Part shown: in pieces, positions 54,305 to 62,673 of the stretch
Layout: each line of letters starts with the position of its first letter
How positions within the stretch are numbered: the stretch's first letter is position 1
Source of the DNA: Actinomycetospora sp. NBRC 106378
GTDB taxonomy: Bacteria > Actinomycetota > Actinomycetes > Mycobacteriales > Pseudonocardiaceae
DNA length: 64,000 nt
Direction: 5' to 3'
NCBI RefSeq assembly: GCF_030269685.1
Contig: NZ_BSTT01000003.1
Location: 62,001 to 126,000 of the forward strand
The notes under the pieces: generated by a model
Told to the model about the DNA's origin: nothing
Seen by the model: only the letters and a program-made list of their open reading frames with translations
Databases searched by the model: none
Made by a program: the position numbers and the translations under genes

Positions 54305-55251
54305 GCCCAGCTCCAGTCGTAGGTCCCGCCGACGCGCTCCACGACCCGCCGGAGGATGCCGTCGTAGACGGCGATGCTGTCCTCACCGGCCACCGGCGCC
54401 GCGTCGAGCACCGCGGCCAGCGCCTCGGGTTCCACGCTGCGCACCGGGTCCCCGGACGCCAGGGCGTAGCGCTGCAGGTGGTTGCGGAACAGGCGGGTGG
54501 CCGGGGAGAAGGACCGGTTCGCCGGATGGGCCATCGCGGTCTCGAGGGACACGAACCGCACGCCGAGATCGCGGAAGCGACCGAGGATCTCCGAGGTGAG
54601 GTCCTCGGCGAGAGGGGTGCCGTGGATGAGCCAGATGTAGGGGAACGCGGCGCCGAACATGCGCTTCCCGGCCTCGGCGTGCCAGACGAGGTGGCCCACG
54701 GCCGCGTCGACGAAGGAGGTCCGCAACAGCGCCTGCGCTTCGGTGTCCCCGGTGCGGACCGCGCGCTCGTACGGTGCGGTCCAGGCGAAGTCGCCGAACC
54801 AGGCGGTGATCGGTGCGGTGGTGTAGCCCTGCTCCCGGAGGTGGTCCTCGACGGCTCCCCGCTTGGCCTCGGTCTGCCCGGAGGAGTCCATGGCGTGCCG
54901 GAAGTAGCGGACCGGGGCCTGGTCGACGTAGCGCCCGATCCACCGCTCCGCGCGGGCGATGTCGGCGCAGTAGGCCTGCGCGTCGAGCCAGTTCAGGCTC
55001 GCGTGGTGATGCGTGTGGTTGCCCAGGTGGTGCCCGGCGGCGCACCAGGTCTCGAGGACCCCCTCGAGGGAGGGATCGTCCTCGACGGGGGAGGTGTGGG
55101 CGAAGCCGTAGACGCCCGACAGTCCGTGCTCGGCGAAGGCCCGGCACAGCCCGTCGGTGATCGTCCGTGCGGTGTGGCCCGCCGGCATCGGCGTGCCTTC
55201 CCACAGGATCAGCTCGTCCACCGTGACAGCGACATCGATGTCCAGGTGCAT
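54301..55251 (-). CDS. Polysaccharide deacetylase family protein
   Basis: This 316-aa NodB-homology protein carries VAVTVDEL near the N-terminus where typical members have TFDDG, so the second Asp is Glu, and GNHTHHHASLN as the metal-binding HxxxH motif. YFRHAMDSS is the motif 3 equivalent. It has no signal peptide, so it may act on a small cytoplasmic amide rather than a wall polymer. It is coupled to the CurA-type gene (4-bp overlap), and the AraC regulator lies 54 bp upstream. Confidence 0.87.
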   Translation of the reverse strand: MHLDIDVAVTVDELILWEGTPMPAGHTARTITDGLCRAFAEHGLSGVYGFAHTSPVEDDPSLEGVLETWCAAGHHLGNHTHHHASLNWLDAQAYCADIARAERWIGRYVDQAPVRYFRHAMDSSGQTEAKRGAVEDHLREQGYTTAPITAWFGDFAWTAPYERAVRTGDTEAQALLRTSFVDAAVGHLVWHAEAGKRMFGAAFPYIWLIHGTPLAEDLTSEILGRFRDLGVRFVSLETAMAHPANRSFSPATRLFRNHLQRYALASGDPVRSVEPEALAAVLDAAPVAGEDSIAVYDGILRRVVERVGGTYDWSWA

Positions 55252-55305
55252 GACGCCACCGTGGTGCCGAGCGCCGCGCAGGAGTTCGTCGCGGGCGCAC
55301 GGAAG

Positions 55306-56241
55306 TCAGCGTGGACGCACCGACACCGCGCGGGCCGGCGCGGAGGTCCGCCGGACATCGACCGGGCGCAGCCCGAAGCGCCGTCGGAACGCCGTGCTGA
55401 AGGCACCGGGGCTCGCGAACCCGCACTCCGCGGCGATCCGGGCGATCGAGGTGGTCGTCCCCTGCTCGAGACGGGCCCGGGCGCGCTCGAGCCGCACCTC
55501 ACGGATCAGGGCGGTCGGGGTCGTCCCCTCGTCGTGGAGCACCGTCTGGACGTAGCGCTGCGACCAGCCCAGGGCTGCGGCGACCGCAGGGCCGTCGAGT
55601 GCGGGGTCGTCCGCGTGCTCCTCGACGAAGCGCCGGACCGACGCGGACACCGCCGCACCGTGGCCCGAGCCCGCGTCGCGGGCCCCGGCCGCCGCGAGGC
55701 ACACCAGGTCGACGGCACGCTCGCAGACCGTGTCGAACTCCCGCTCGGTGAGCGCCGCTCGCTCGCCCCAGAGCGTGCGGAGGAGCTCGAAGGCCACCCG
55801 TCCGACCCCCGCACCACGGTCCAGGGCGGTCGCCGGCCGACCGACGGGCGACCACCGCCCGAGGACACTCGCCTCGGGCACGACCAGGGCGACCGCGGCG
55901 AAGCCCGCGCCGTGCCAGAGCGCCGTCGCCCGGTCGGCCGGGCAGAGGACCATCGTGCCGCGCGCGAGGTCGACCCGACGGCCGCCCTGCTCCACACGGC
56001 CCCGCCCGCGCACGGCCGCGAACAGCGAGAAGGTCCCGCGCGGGTCCCGGCGCACGTCCTGGGGGGCCCGGCGCACGCCCTCCTCGTCCCCGGACCAGCA
56101 GACCATGCGGTGGCGCTCGGAGCGCTGCCAGGTCAGGCGGCCCCGGTAGTGCTGCGGTGTCGCGATCCGCACCCGCCCGTGCTGCTCGCTGACCGCCGCG
56201 GACCAACGCTCGTCGGCGACCCGCTCACCGCCTTCGTACAC
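55306..56241 (-). CDS. AraC-family transcriptional regulator
   Basis: This 311-aa regulator has an N-terminal AraC-binding-like domain (about 1-175, cupin-type effector pocket) and a C-terminal double HTH (AAALGWSQRYVQTVLHDEG and IAAECGFASPGAFSTAFRRRFG). It lies upstream of the deacetylase and CurA-type genes in the same direction and probably controls them. GTG 56241 has GGAGGT 5-7 bp before it; the longer upstream ORF has no such site. Confidence 0.92.
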   Translation of the reverse strand: MYEGGERVADERWSAAVSEQHGRVRIATPQHYRGRLTWQRSERHRMVCWSGDEEGVRRAPQDVRRDPRGTFSLFAAVRGRGRVEQGGRRVDLARGTMVLCPADRATALWHGAGFAAVALVVPEASVLGRWSPVGRPATALDRGAGVGRVAFELLRTLWGERAALTEREFDTVCERAVDLVCLAAAGARDAGSGHGAAVSASVRRFVEEHADDPALDGPAVAAALGWSQRYVQTVLHDEGTTPTALIREVRLERARARLEQGTTTSIARIAAECGFASPGAFSTAFRRRFGLRPVDVRRTSAPARAVSVRPR

Positions 56242-56562
56242 GGGCACCTCCGGCTCGTCCGATGCACCATCTTGGCCCGGGACACCCGCTCGATCGAGCG
56301 GTCGAGATGCCCGGGTGCCGTCGGCTCGCGGTCGCCTCCGCCTCGGAGGACGCTCCTCAGGCTCGTCCACCTCGGACGTCAGATGTGGGCCTTGGCGACG
56401 ATCACGCGGCGACGATGTGCCGAGGCACCGACAGCAGCACCGATCCCGCTGCCGCACGATGCGAACTCCGTCACCCACCCCGTCCTGTCACGACGAGGTC
56501 TCGACCGACGATGATCCCTGGGGGCAGCGCGTGGCCGGGGGACATCGACAGCGAGGGATGGC
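56242..56562. promoter_or_regulatory. Divergent intergenic region with nested palindromes
   Basis: This 321-bp gap holds a perfect 16-bp palindrome, CCGCTCGATCGAGCGG (56286-56301), flanked at equal distance by CCCGGG (56276-56281 and 56310-56315). A CCTCCG/CGGAGG inverted repeat lies at 56335-56349. The 16-bp palindrome is 45 bp upstream of the AraC start, a good place for an operator. No coding sequence was seen here. Confidence 0.45.
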
Positions 56563-57489
56563 GTGGTGGCACAGGCGACACCGACCGTGGACGACCGCGA
56601 CGGCGAGCCCGGGCCGGTCCACCCCTACGTCGAGGCGCTGACCGGCCTGCCCGGCGTGGAGCACGTGGCGGTCGTGGACATCTCCGGGCAGCACGTGCTG
56701 GGGGAGTGGGGCGGCCCGGCCGGCTCGGCGGACCCACTGCTCGCCCGCGCCCGCGAGGCCGCGGACCGGACGGGACGCCGCGAGCTCGAGGACGTCGTGT
56801 CGACGACCCCCGCCGCCTTCCACCTCTCCCGGCTCGTCCTCGCCGGCCCGGGTCACCCCGAGTCGGTGTGGGTGGCCCTGCGGGTCGATCGGGCGCAGGG
56901 GAGCCTCCCGTGGTCCCGGGCGGCGCTCGCCGGGCTGGACGGCCCCACGGGAGCCCCCGTCCCGCGGATCCCGGCGCCCCGGGAGGAACCGTCCGGCGGA
57001 CCGGTGGTGCCCTCGCCGCGGATCGTGCCCCCGCCGCCCGTGCCGCTGGTGGCTCCCGCACCCGCCGTTCCCGCCGTTCCCGCCGCACCCGCCGCCGTCG
57101 TGCCGGTGCGGACCCACGTCACCCTCACGGCTCGAGCGGCCGCGCCCGCCCCGGTCGCTCCTCCGCCCCCGGACGACCGGACCGCCGAGACCCCGCTCGT
57201 CGAGGTCCCGACGACGGTGGAGCTGCGTCTCCCGGCGCCGCCGGCTCCCGAGCCCGAGCCCCCGGCCGCCGAGCCGGAGCGGCGCAGTTCGTTCGCGCCG
57301 GTGCTCACCGTGGCGCCGCCACCCTCACCGGTCCCCGACGACGGGACTACCGAGGAGCCGGCGCCCATGCCCGCGCCGGTCGTCTACGCCCCGGACCCCG
57401 TCGAGGAGCCCCGGGCGGCGGACGAGGTGGACGCCGACGAGCCGCGGGTCATGCGGCGCCTGATCCACGGTCTCCGCCGCCGCACGTAG
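56563..57489 (+). CDS. Roadblock-like protein with long proline-rich tail
   Basis: This 308-aa protein has an N-terminal about 115-residue domain (YVEALTGLPGVEHVAVVDISG, then AAFHLSRLVLAGPG, VWVALRVDRAQGSLPWSRAAL) that fits the roadblock/LC7 pattern seen in actinobacterial GTPase-linked regulators. Residues about 120-290 are a proline/alanine/glutamate-rich disordered region, ending in a basic MRRLIHGLRRRT. No GTPase or kinase partner is adjacent, so a direct role is open. GTG 56563 or 56566 may be used; GAGGGA lies just upstream. Confidence 0.6.
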   Translation: MVAQATPTVDDRDGEPGPVHPYVEALTGLPGVEHVAVVDISGQHVLGEWGGPAGSADPLLARAREAADRTGRRELEDVVSTTPAAFHLSRLVLAGPGHPESVWVALRVDRAQGSLPWSRAALAGLDGPTGAPVPRIPAPREEPSGGPVVPSPRIVPPPPVPLVAPAPAVPAVPAAPAAVVPVRTHVTLTARAAAPAPVAPPPPDDRTAETPLVEVPTTVELRLPAPPAPEPEPPAAEPERRSSFAPVLTVAPPPSPVPDDGTTEEPAPMPAPVVYAPDPVEEPRAADEVDADEPRVMRRLIHGLRRRT

Positions 57490-57562
57490 GCCGAGACGTC
57501 CCTCATCGGGCTCCCGGTGCCCCGCCGGCCCGATGAGTGACGCCTCGGCCGGCACGCCGGCC
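57489..57562. terminator. Bidirectional terminator: 23-bp stem and 7-bp stem
   Basis: The arms 57489-57511 and 57528-57550 pair at 21 of 23 positions with a 16-bp loop. A second hairpin GGCCGGC-AC-GCCGGCC (57547-57562) overlaps its 3' end. It sits between the converging roadblock-like gene and the ABC-2 permease gene. Confidence 0.8.
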
Positions 57563-57588
57563 GGCCCGACGGGTGACGACCCGAGCCG

Positions 57589-58446
57589 TCAGCTCGTGAT
57601 GTCCTTGCGCCGGAACCACCAGACCGCCGTGGCGCCGAAGGCGACCGCCCACACGAGCGCGGCGAGCACACCCTGGGCCATCTCGGTGCCGTCGACGTCG
57701 GCGGTGAGCAGGTCGGTCCACGCGAACGCGTAGTGCGTCGGGAGCACGTTCCGGATCGATCCGAGCGCGTCCACCGTGTCGAGGATCTGCGACAGGATCG
57801 ACACCAGCACCGCGCCGCCGACCGCCCCGAGCGGCGCGTCCGTGACCACCGAGAGCAGCGTCGCGACGCCCGCCACCCACGTCAGCTGCAGCGCGACGTA
57901 GACCGTCGCCAGCAGCAGGCGCAGCACCCCGGTGCCGTAGGGCAGCGTCTCCCCGGTCGGCGACGCGAGCGGTCCGTCGCCGTAGACCAGCGTGCCGAGC
58001 GCCAGCGCGACGAGCGGCAGGACGGCGATCACCGTGATCGAGAGCAGGCCCGCGACGATCACCTTCTGCCGCAGCAACCGCACCCGCGGCACGGGGATCG
58101 CCAGGAGGTAGCGCAGCGACGACCACGACGCCTCGCTCGCCACGGTGTCCCCGAAGAACAGGGCCACGACCACGACGAACAGGAAGCTCGCCGAGGAGAA
58201 CAGCGCGAAGACCACGAAGTTCGGCCCGGAGGTCTGCGCGAGGTCGGTCAGCGAGAGCCCGGCCTGCCCCGACGAGTCGTCGCCCACCGAGAACGCGATC
58301 CAGAGGATCACCGGCAGCAGCGCGAACAGCCCCACCGTGATCTGGGTGCGCCGGCGGCGGAGCTGCCGCAGCAGCTCGATGCGGACCGGCAAGGTCCGTC
58401 CCGACGACGCCTGCCGCGGCCCCAGCCGCACGTCACCGCTGGTCAT
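57589..58446 (-). CDS. ABC-2 type permease subunit
   Basis: This 285-aa membrane protein has a cytoplasmic N-terminus and six predicted spans (ITVGLFALLPVILWIAF; FVVFALFSSASFLFVVVVALFFG; LSITVIAVLPLVALALGTLVYG and others). ARYLLAIPVPR-like YLLAIPVPRVRLLRQK is the usual ABC-2 coupling loop. It is coupled by a 4-bp overlap to the hydrolase-ABC ATPase fusion and is its expected membrane partner. Substrate unknown. Confidence 0.9.
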   Translation of the reverse strand: MTSGDVRLGPRQASSGRTLPVRIELLRQLRRRRTQITVGLFALLPVILWIAFSVGDDSSGQAGLSLTDLAQTSGPNFVVFALFSSASFLFVVVVALFFGDTVASEASWSSLRYLLAIPVPRVRLLRQKVIVAGLLSITVIAVLPLVALALGTLVYGDGPLASPTGETLPYGTGVLRLLLATVYVALQLTWVAGVATLLSVVTDAPLGAVGGAVLVSILSQILDTVDALGSIRNVLPTHYAFAWTDLLTADVDGTEMAQGVLAALVWAVAFGATAVWWFRRKDITS

Positions 58447-61301
58447 CGCTGCTCCTCCCCGATCAGCGCGAGGAACGCGTCCTCGAGGCGCCGCCGCGGG
58501 CCCACCCCGACGACGTCCACGCCCGCCTCGACCAGCAGCCGGACGACGGCGGCCCGCTCGGTCTCCGTGCTGCCGCTGTCGGCGATGACCACGTCCGCCC
58601 GCTCCGGGTCGGACTCGGCGGCGAACCCGCCGTCGCGCAGCAGCACCACCGCGCGGTCGCGGTCACCGGCGACGGCGACCGCCACCTGCCCACCCGCGAC
58701 GAGCTCGGCCACCTCCCCGGCCGCGACGACCTCGCCCCGGTGCATGACGACGACGTGGTCGCAGGTCTGCTCCACCTCCGCCAGCAGGTGGCTCGACACC
58801 AGCACCGTCCGCCCGCTGCCCCCGCCCGCGTACTGCTTGAGCACCTCACGCATGGCGTGGATCTGGGGCGGGTCGAGGCCGTTGGTCGGCTCGTCGAGCA
58901 CGAGCAGGTCGGGCAGCCCCAGCATCGCCTGGGCGATCGCGAGGCGCTGCCGCATGCCCTGCGAGTAGGTGCGCACGACCCGGTCGACCGCCATGCCGAG
59001 CCCTGCGATCTCCAGGGCCTCGTCCATCCGCGCCTCGCCGATCGGGCGCCCGGTCGCCGCCCAGTACAGCTCCAGGTTGGACCGCCCCGACAGGTGCGGC
59101 AGGAAGCCGGGACCCTCGACGAACGACCCGATCCGTCCCAGGACCGGCGCCCCCGGCGTGACGCGGACCCCGAAGACCCGCAGCTCACCGGCCGTCGGGC
59201 GCAACAGTCCCAGCAGCATCCGCAGCGTCGTCGTCTTGCCCGCCCCGTTGGGTCCGAGCAGCCCGAGCACCTGCCCGCGCTCCACGCGGAACGACACGTC
59301 GCGCACCGCGGTGAACCCGTTGCGGTACCGCTTCGCGAGCGAGCGGACCACGAGCGGCACGTCGACCAGGTCCGCGTCGACGGCGAGGTCCCCGCCGGGC
59401 TCGGCGTCCCGACGACGGCGCCGGGCCGCCACGACCCGCCCGATCACCACCGCGGCGACGACGCCGAGCAGCAGCACCCCGATGGCGACCAGCGGTCCGG
59501 CCGGCACGCTCGACCCGCCGGTCTGCTCGCCGGGCACCTCGGGCACGGACAGGGCGGACCCGGCGAGCGCGATCCGGTACACGGCCGGGTCGGCGGGCGA
59601 CGCGAACCCCTGGTCGGTCGTGGCGAAGGCGACCTCGAGGCGGTGTCCTGCCTGCACGGTCGCGACGACGGCGGGCAGCGTCACGGTGACCGTCTGCGTC
59701 CCGGGCTGCGCGGCCAGGCGCAGCGGGGCCACGGCGTTGCCGAGCAGCGAGCGCGTGTCCGGCGCCCCGTTCCGCCCCGGGGCGACGTCGTAGACCTTGC
59801 CGAAGAGCACCGGTCCCGACGACGGAGCCGGGGCACCCGGGGCGGTCGCGCCCGTCGTCGTGACCGCGATCCGGACCCGCGGCGACCCCGAGACGATCGT
59901 GCGGTCGGCCAGCGGGGCGGTGCGGAAGGTCGCGGCCTGGCCCGGGAGGTCGGACGCGAGCCGGCCGAGCAGGGCGCTCGCCCCGCCGCCCCCGCCACCA
60001 CCGGAGCCCCCGCCGCCCGAGCTCCCGGAGCCCGAGGCGTCGGACCCACCGCCCGCGCCGCCCGCCAGCGCCGACAGCCCCGGGATGGAGGACACCGAGC
60101 CCGGCACGCCGCCCGCGGGGGCGACGACCGCCTGCTCGTCGCCGGTGAGCGCGAGGTCGGTCCGGGGCGCGGCCGCCGGGTACGACGGCGCGGTGACGAC
60201 GCGCTGGGTGGGGGCCGACCGACTGCGCACGCCCGAGGGCAGGACGTAGGTGAACTCGGCCGGCGGCGCCGTCGTCGTGGTGCCCAGCAGATAGTGGTCG
60301 AGCCATGCGGAGATCCGGGCGTTCGTGCGGGAGTCCGTCGACCCGCCGTCGTGACCCCCGTTGAACCACGCCACGGCGACCGTGCCGCCGCCGGCGGCGA
60401 TGGCGCGGGCGTTCGCGTCGGCCTGGTCGAGGCCGAAGAGCGTGTCGTTCTCGCCCTGCACGAGCAGCGTCGGGGCCTGGATCCGGTTCGCGACGGAGGC
60501 GGGGGAGGACCGTTCGAGGTAGCTCGCGAGGGCGGCGGGCTCGCGGCCGGTGCGCACCGCCTCGACGTAGCCCGCGCAGACCTCGGGGAGGAACCGGCCG
60601 CAGACGTCGGGGGTCTGGCCGGAGCCGGACCGCGTGCCGATCCCGAAGAACAGGGACGCCCAGGACCGCTTGAACACCCCGTCCGGCGCGTCCGCCCCGA
60701 CCGCCGGGGTGCCGGCGAGCGGACCGGTCGCCGCGTCGTTGGGGAAGAGCGCCTGGCCGAGGTCGTTCCAGGTGATCATCGGGACGGTGACGTCGATGCG
60801 CCGGTCGTAGGCGGCGAGCAGCAGGGCGAGTGCGCCGCCGTAGGAGCCGCCCATGACCCCGACCCGCGGGTCGCCCGGGCCGTCCTGGGTCACCTCGGGC
60901 CGCGCGGCGAGCCAGTCGACGAGCTGGGAGGCGTCGGCGACCTCGTAGTCGGGGTTGTTCAGCGCGATCTGCCCGGTGCTCTGCCCGAACCCGCGGGCCG
61001 ACCACGCCAGGACGACGTACCCGCGGGCGGCGAGGCTGCGGGCCTCGTCCGCGACCGACCGCTTGTCCGCGCCGAACCCGTGGGCCAGCAGCATCGCCGG
61101 CGCCGGGGTGCGCGCCGGGAGGTAGAGGGTGGCGTCGAGGGACTGCGGCTGGTCCCGTGCGGGGCCGTCGCGGACCTCGATGCGGAGGTCCTGCGTGCGG
61201 ACGTCGCCGTCCTGGGTCTGGGTGGGCACCGCCTGGGCCGGGGCTGCGAGGAACACCCCCAGCAGCACGATCAGGGGCAGCACGAACAGGCGGATCACCA
61301 C
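58443..61301 (-). CDS. Secreted alpha/beta hydrolase fused through one TM helix to a cytoplasmic ABC ATPase
   Basis: This 952-aa single chain has a signal peptide (1-24, ending AQA) and an X-Pro-dipeptidyl-peptidase/CocE-like hydrolase (about 40-330). The hydrolase has GGSYGG (Ser153), QGENDTLF (Asp) and GGHDGGS (His). A glycine/serine-rich linker (about 410-445), a beta-sandwich like the PepX C-domain (about 445-590) and a membrane span (about 602-625) followed by RRRRR come next. A complete ABC ATPase (from about 650) has Walker A LGPNGAGKTT (Lys689), signature YSQGMRQRL and Walker B LLVLDEPTNGLDP. The ORF is unbroken, so this is a real fusion in this sequence. It pairs with the ABC-2 permease at 57589. 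Confidence 0.92.
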   Translation of the reverse strand: MVIRLFVLPLIVLLGVFLAAPAQAVPTQTQDGDVRTQDLRIEVRDGPARDQPQSLDATLYLPARTPAPAMLLAHGFGADKRSVADEARSLAARGYVVLAWSARGFGQSTGQIALNNPDYEVADASQLVDWLAARPEVTQDGPGDPRVGVMGGSYGGALALLLAAYDRRIDVTVPMITWNDLGQALFPNDAATGPLAGTPAVGADAPDGVFKRSWASLFFGIGTRSGSGQTPDVCGRFLPEVCAGYVEAVRTGREPAALASYLERSSPASVANRIQAPTLLVQGENDTLFGLDQADANARAIAAGGGTVAVAWFNGGHDGGSTDSRTNARISAWLDHYLLGTTTTAPPAEFTYVLPSGVRSRSAPTQRVVTAPSYPAAAPRTDLALTGDEQAVVAPAGGVPGSVSSIPGLSALAGGAGGGSDASGSGSSGGGGSGGGGGGGASALLGRLASDLPGQAATFRTAPLADRTIVSGSPRVRIAVTTTGATAPGAPAPSSGPVLFGKVYDVAPGRNGAPDTRSLLGNAVAPLRLAAQPGTQTVTVTLPAVVATVQAGHRLEVAFATTDQGFASPADPAVYRIALAGSALSVPEVPGEQTGGSSVPAGPLVAIGVLLLGVVAAVVIGRVVAARRRRRDAEPGGDLAVDADLVDVPLVVRSLAKRYRNGFTAVRDVSFRVERGQVLGLLGPNGAGKTTTLRMLLGLLRPTAGELRVFGVRVTPGAPVLGRIGSFVEGPGFLPHLSGRSNLELYWAATGRPIGEARMDEALEIAGLGMAVDRVVRTYSQGMRQRLAIAQAMLGLPDLLVLDEPTNGLDPPQIHAMREVLKQYAGGGSGRTVLVSSHLLAEVEQTCDHVVVMHRGEVVAAGEVAELVAGGQVAVAVAGDRDRAVVLLRDGGFAAESDPERADVVIADSGSTETERAAVVRLLVEAGVDVVGVGPRRRLEDAFLALIGEEQR

Positions 61302-61418
61302 CGGAACCCTAGGTGGCCGTGGTGATGTCGGCGTGCGGCGCCGGGGTTGCCGTCCCCCGGGAGTGAACTTCGGAACACCCCGGGTGCCTGCTGTGGACCG
61401 GCCATGGAAGAGTCCGCG

Positions 61419-61563
61419 GTGGAGGGGAGTATCCCCGGATCGCCTGCGAGCGCCTCGTCAGCACGACAGCCGGAAGATGTCCGGGGCGCTCGGTGCGCCG
61501 GCCCATCGCGGGTCGGGCGCGGGAGAGACCTCCGGTGTGAACGTCGTACGTCGTCACCGGAGG
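61419..61563 (+). promoter_or_regulatory. yybP-ykoY (Mn2+) riboswitch with translational expression platform
   Basis: The P1 5' strand GGAGG (61421-61425) pairs with CCTCC (61529-61533). GGGGAGTA (61424-61431) is loop L1. P2 is GAGCGCC (61448-61454) with GGCGCTC (61485-61491). Loop L3 has TCGTCAGCA (61455-61463) then P3 GACA/TGTC and CGG. A P4-like hairpin (61495-61520) follows, and AGACCT closes P1. All diagnostic pieces of the manganese-sensing yybP-ykoY family are in order. CCTCCGGTG (61529-61537) is the exact reverse complement of the terC Shine-Dalgarno region CACCGGAGG (61555-61563). Forming P1 when ligand is bound would free the ribosome site. Confidence 0.9.
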
Positions 61564-61572
61564 AAGAACATC

Positions 61573-62595
61573 GTGCTGTCTGCTGTGCCGGGGCCCCTGG
61601 TGGCCACCGAGGGTGAGCCGTTCTGGGTGTGGGCCCTGACGATCACCGGTCTGGCCGTGATCTTCGCGATCGACCTGTGGGCGGGCCGTAAACCCGCCGA
61701 GGTCACGATGCGCCAGGCCGGGCGCGGGGTCGCGATCTACGTCGGGTTGGCGGTGATCTTCGCGGCCGGGGTTCTGCTGTTCGGCGGTCAGCCGAAGGCC
61801 ACCGCGTTCATCGCCGGCTACGTCACCGAGTACTCGCTGTCGGTGGACAACCTGTTCGTGTTCCTGCTGATCATGACCGCGTTCGCCGTGCCGAAGGCGT
61901 TCCAGCACCGGGTGCTGCTGGTCGGGATCCTGATCGCACTGATCATGCGCGGCGGGTTCATCCTCGCCGGGGCCGCGGTGATCGAACGGTTCTCCTGGGT
62001 GTTCTACCTCTTCGGCGCCTTCCTCGTGCTCACCGCGATCAAGGTGTGCTTCGAGAAGAGCGACGACGAGGAGGAGTTCCGGGAGAACGCCCTGCTGCGG
62101 CTGGTCCGGCGGGTCGTGCCGGTCACCGAGGACTACCGCGGCGCGAAGCTCACCGTGCGGGAGGCGGGGCGGCGGATGATCACCCCGATGCTGATGGTGA
62201 TGATCGCCATCGGGCTGACCGACCTGCTCTTCGCGCTGGACTCGATCCCGGCGATCTTCGGGCTCACCAAGGACCCGTACATCGTCTTCACCGCCAACGC
62301 CTTCGCCCTGCTCGGCCTGCGGCAGCTGTACTTCCTGCTCGGCGGGCTGCTGTCGCGGCTGGTCTACCTGCAGTACGGGCTCGGGGTGATCCTCGCGTTC
62401 ATCGGGGTGAAGCTCGTGCTCGAGGCCCTGCACACCAACACCCTCCCGTTCGTCAACGGCGGGCAGCCGGTGCCGGTGCCGCTGATCGGGATCGAGCTGT
62501 CCCTGGGCGTGATCATCGGGGTCCTCGCGATCACCACCGTGGCCAGCCTCCTGCGCACCCGGGCGAGCCGGGACCGCGATCTCGAATCGGTGTGA
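61573..62595 (+). CDS. TerC/Alx-family integral membrane protein
   Basis: This 340-aa TerC-family protein has about nine spans and the conserved acidic motifs YSLSVDNLFVFLLIM and GLTDLLFALDSIPAIFGLT. Alx/TerC/MntX members export Mn2+ and protect from excess manganese, in agreement with the riboswitch upstream. GTG 61573 is chosen because GGAGGA sits 8 bp before it and pairs with the riboswitch; an earlier GTG at 61537 lies in the riboswitch itself. Confidence 0.93.
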   Translation: MLSAVPGPLVATEGEPFWVWALTITGLAVIFAIDLWAGRKPAEVTMRQAGRGVAIYVGLAVIFAAGVLLFGGQPKATAFIAGYVTEYSLSVDNLFVFLLIMTAFAVPKAFQHRVLLVGILIALIMRGGFILAGAAVIERFSWVFYLFGAFLVLTAIKVCFEKSDDEEEFRENALLRLVRRVVPVTEDYRGAKLTVREAGRRMITPMLMVMIAIGLTDLLFALDSIPAIFGLTKDPYIVFTANAFALLGLRQLYFLLGGLLSRLVYLQYGLGVILAFIGVKLVLEALHTNTLPFVNGGQPVPVPLIGIELSLGVIIGVLAITTVASLLRTRASRDRDLESV

Positions 62596-62673
62596 GGCCT
62601 CACGGCGGATACGCCTCCCGGATGGCACTCTCGACGGAGTGAACGGGGTCGGCGGGACGGAGCGTGGCTGCGG

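Noticed and set aside
56262-57536. 424-codon plus-strand frame over the roadblock-like gene
   Set aside because: It is an arginine/proline-rich shadow frame without domains, while the 56563 frame has a folded-looking N-terminal domain and ribosome site.
58443-61301. Two genes joined by a sequencing error
   Set aside because: The reading frame is continuous across a sensible linker and TM helix, the TM has the expected positive-inside RRRRR next to the ATPase, and no start with a ribosome site is visible at the ATPase.
61129-61572. Long 5' extension of the terC reading frame
   Set aside because: It covers the riboswitch and the divergent promoter, and the GTG at 61573 has the Shine-Dalgarno that pairs with the riboswitch.
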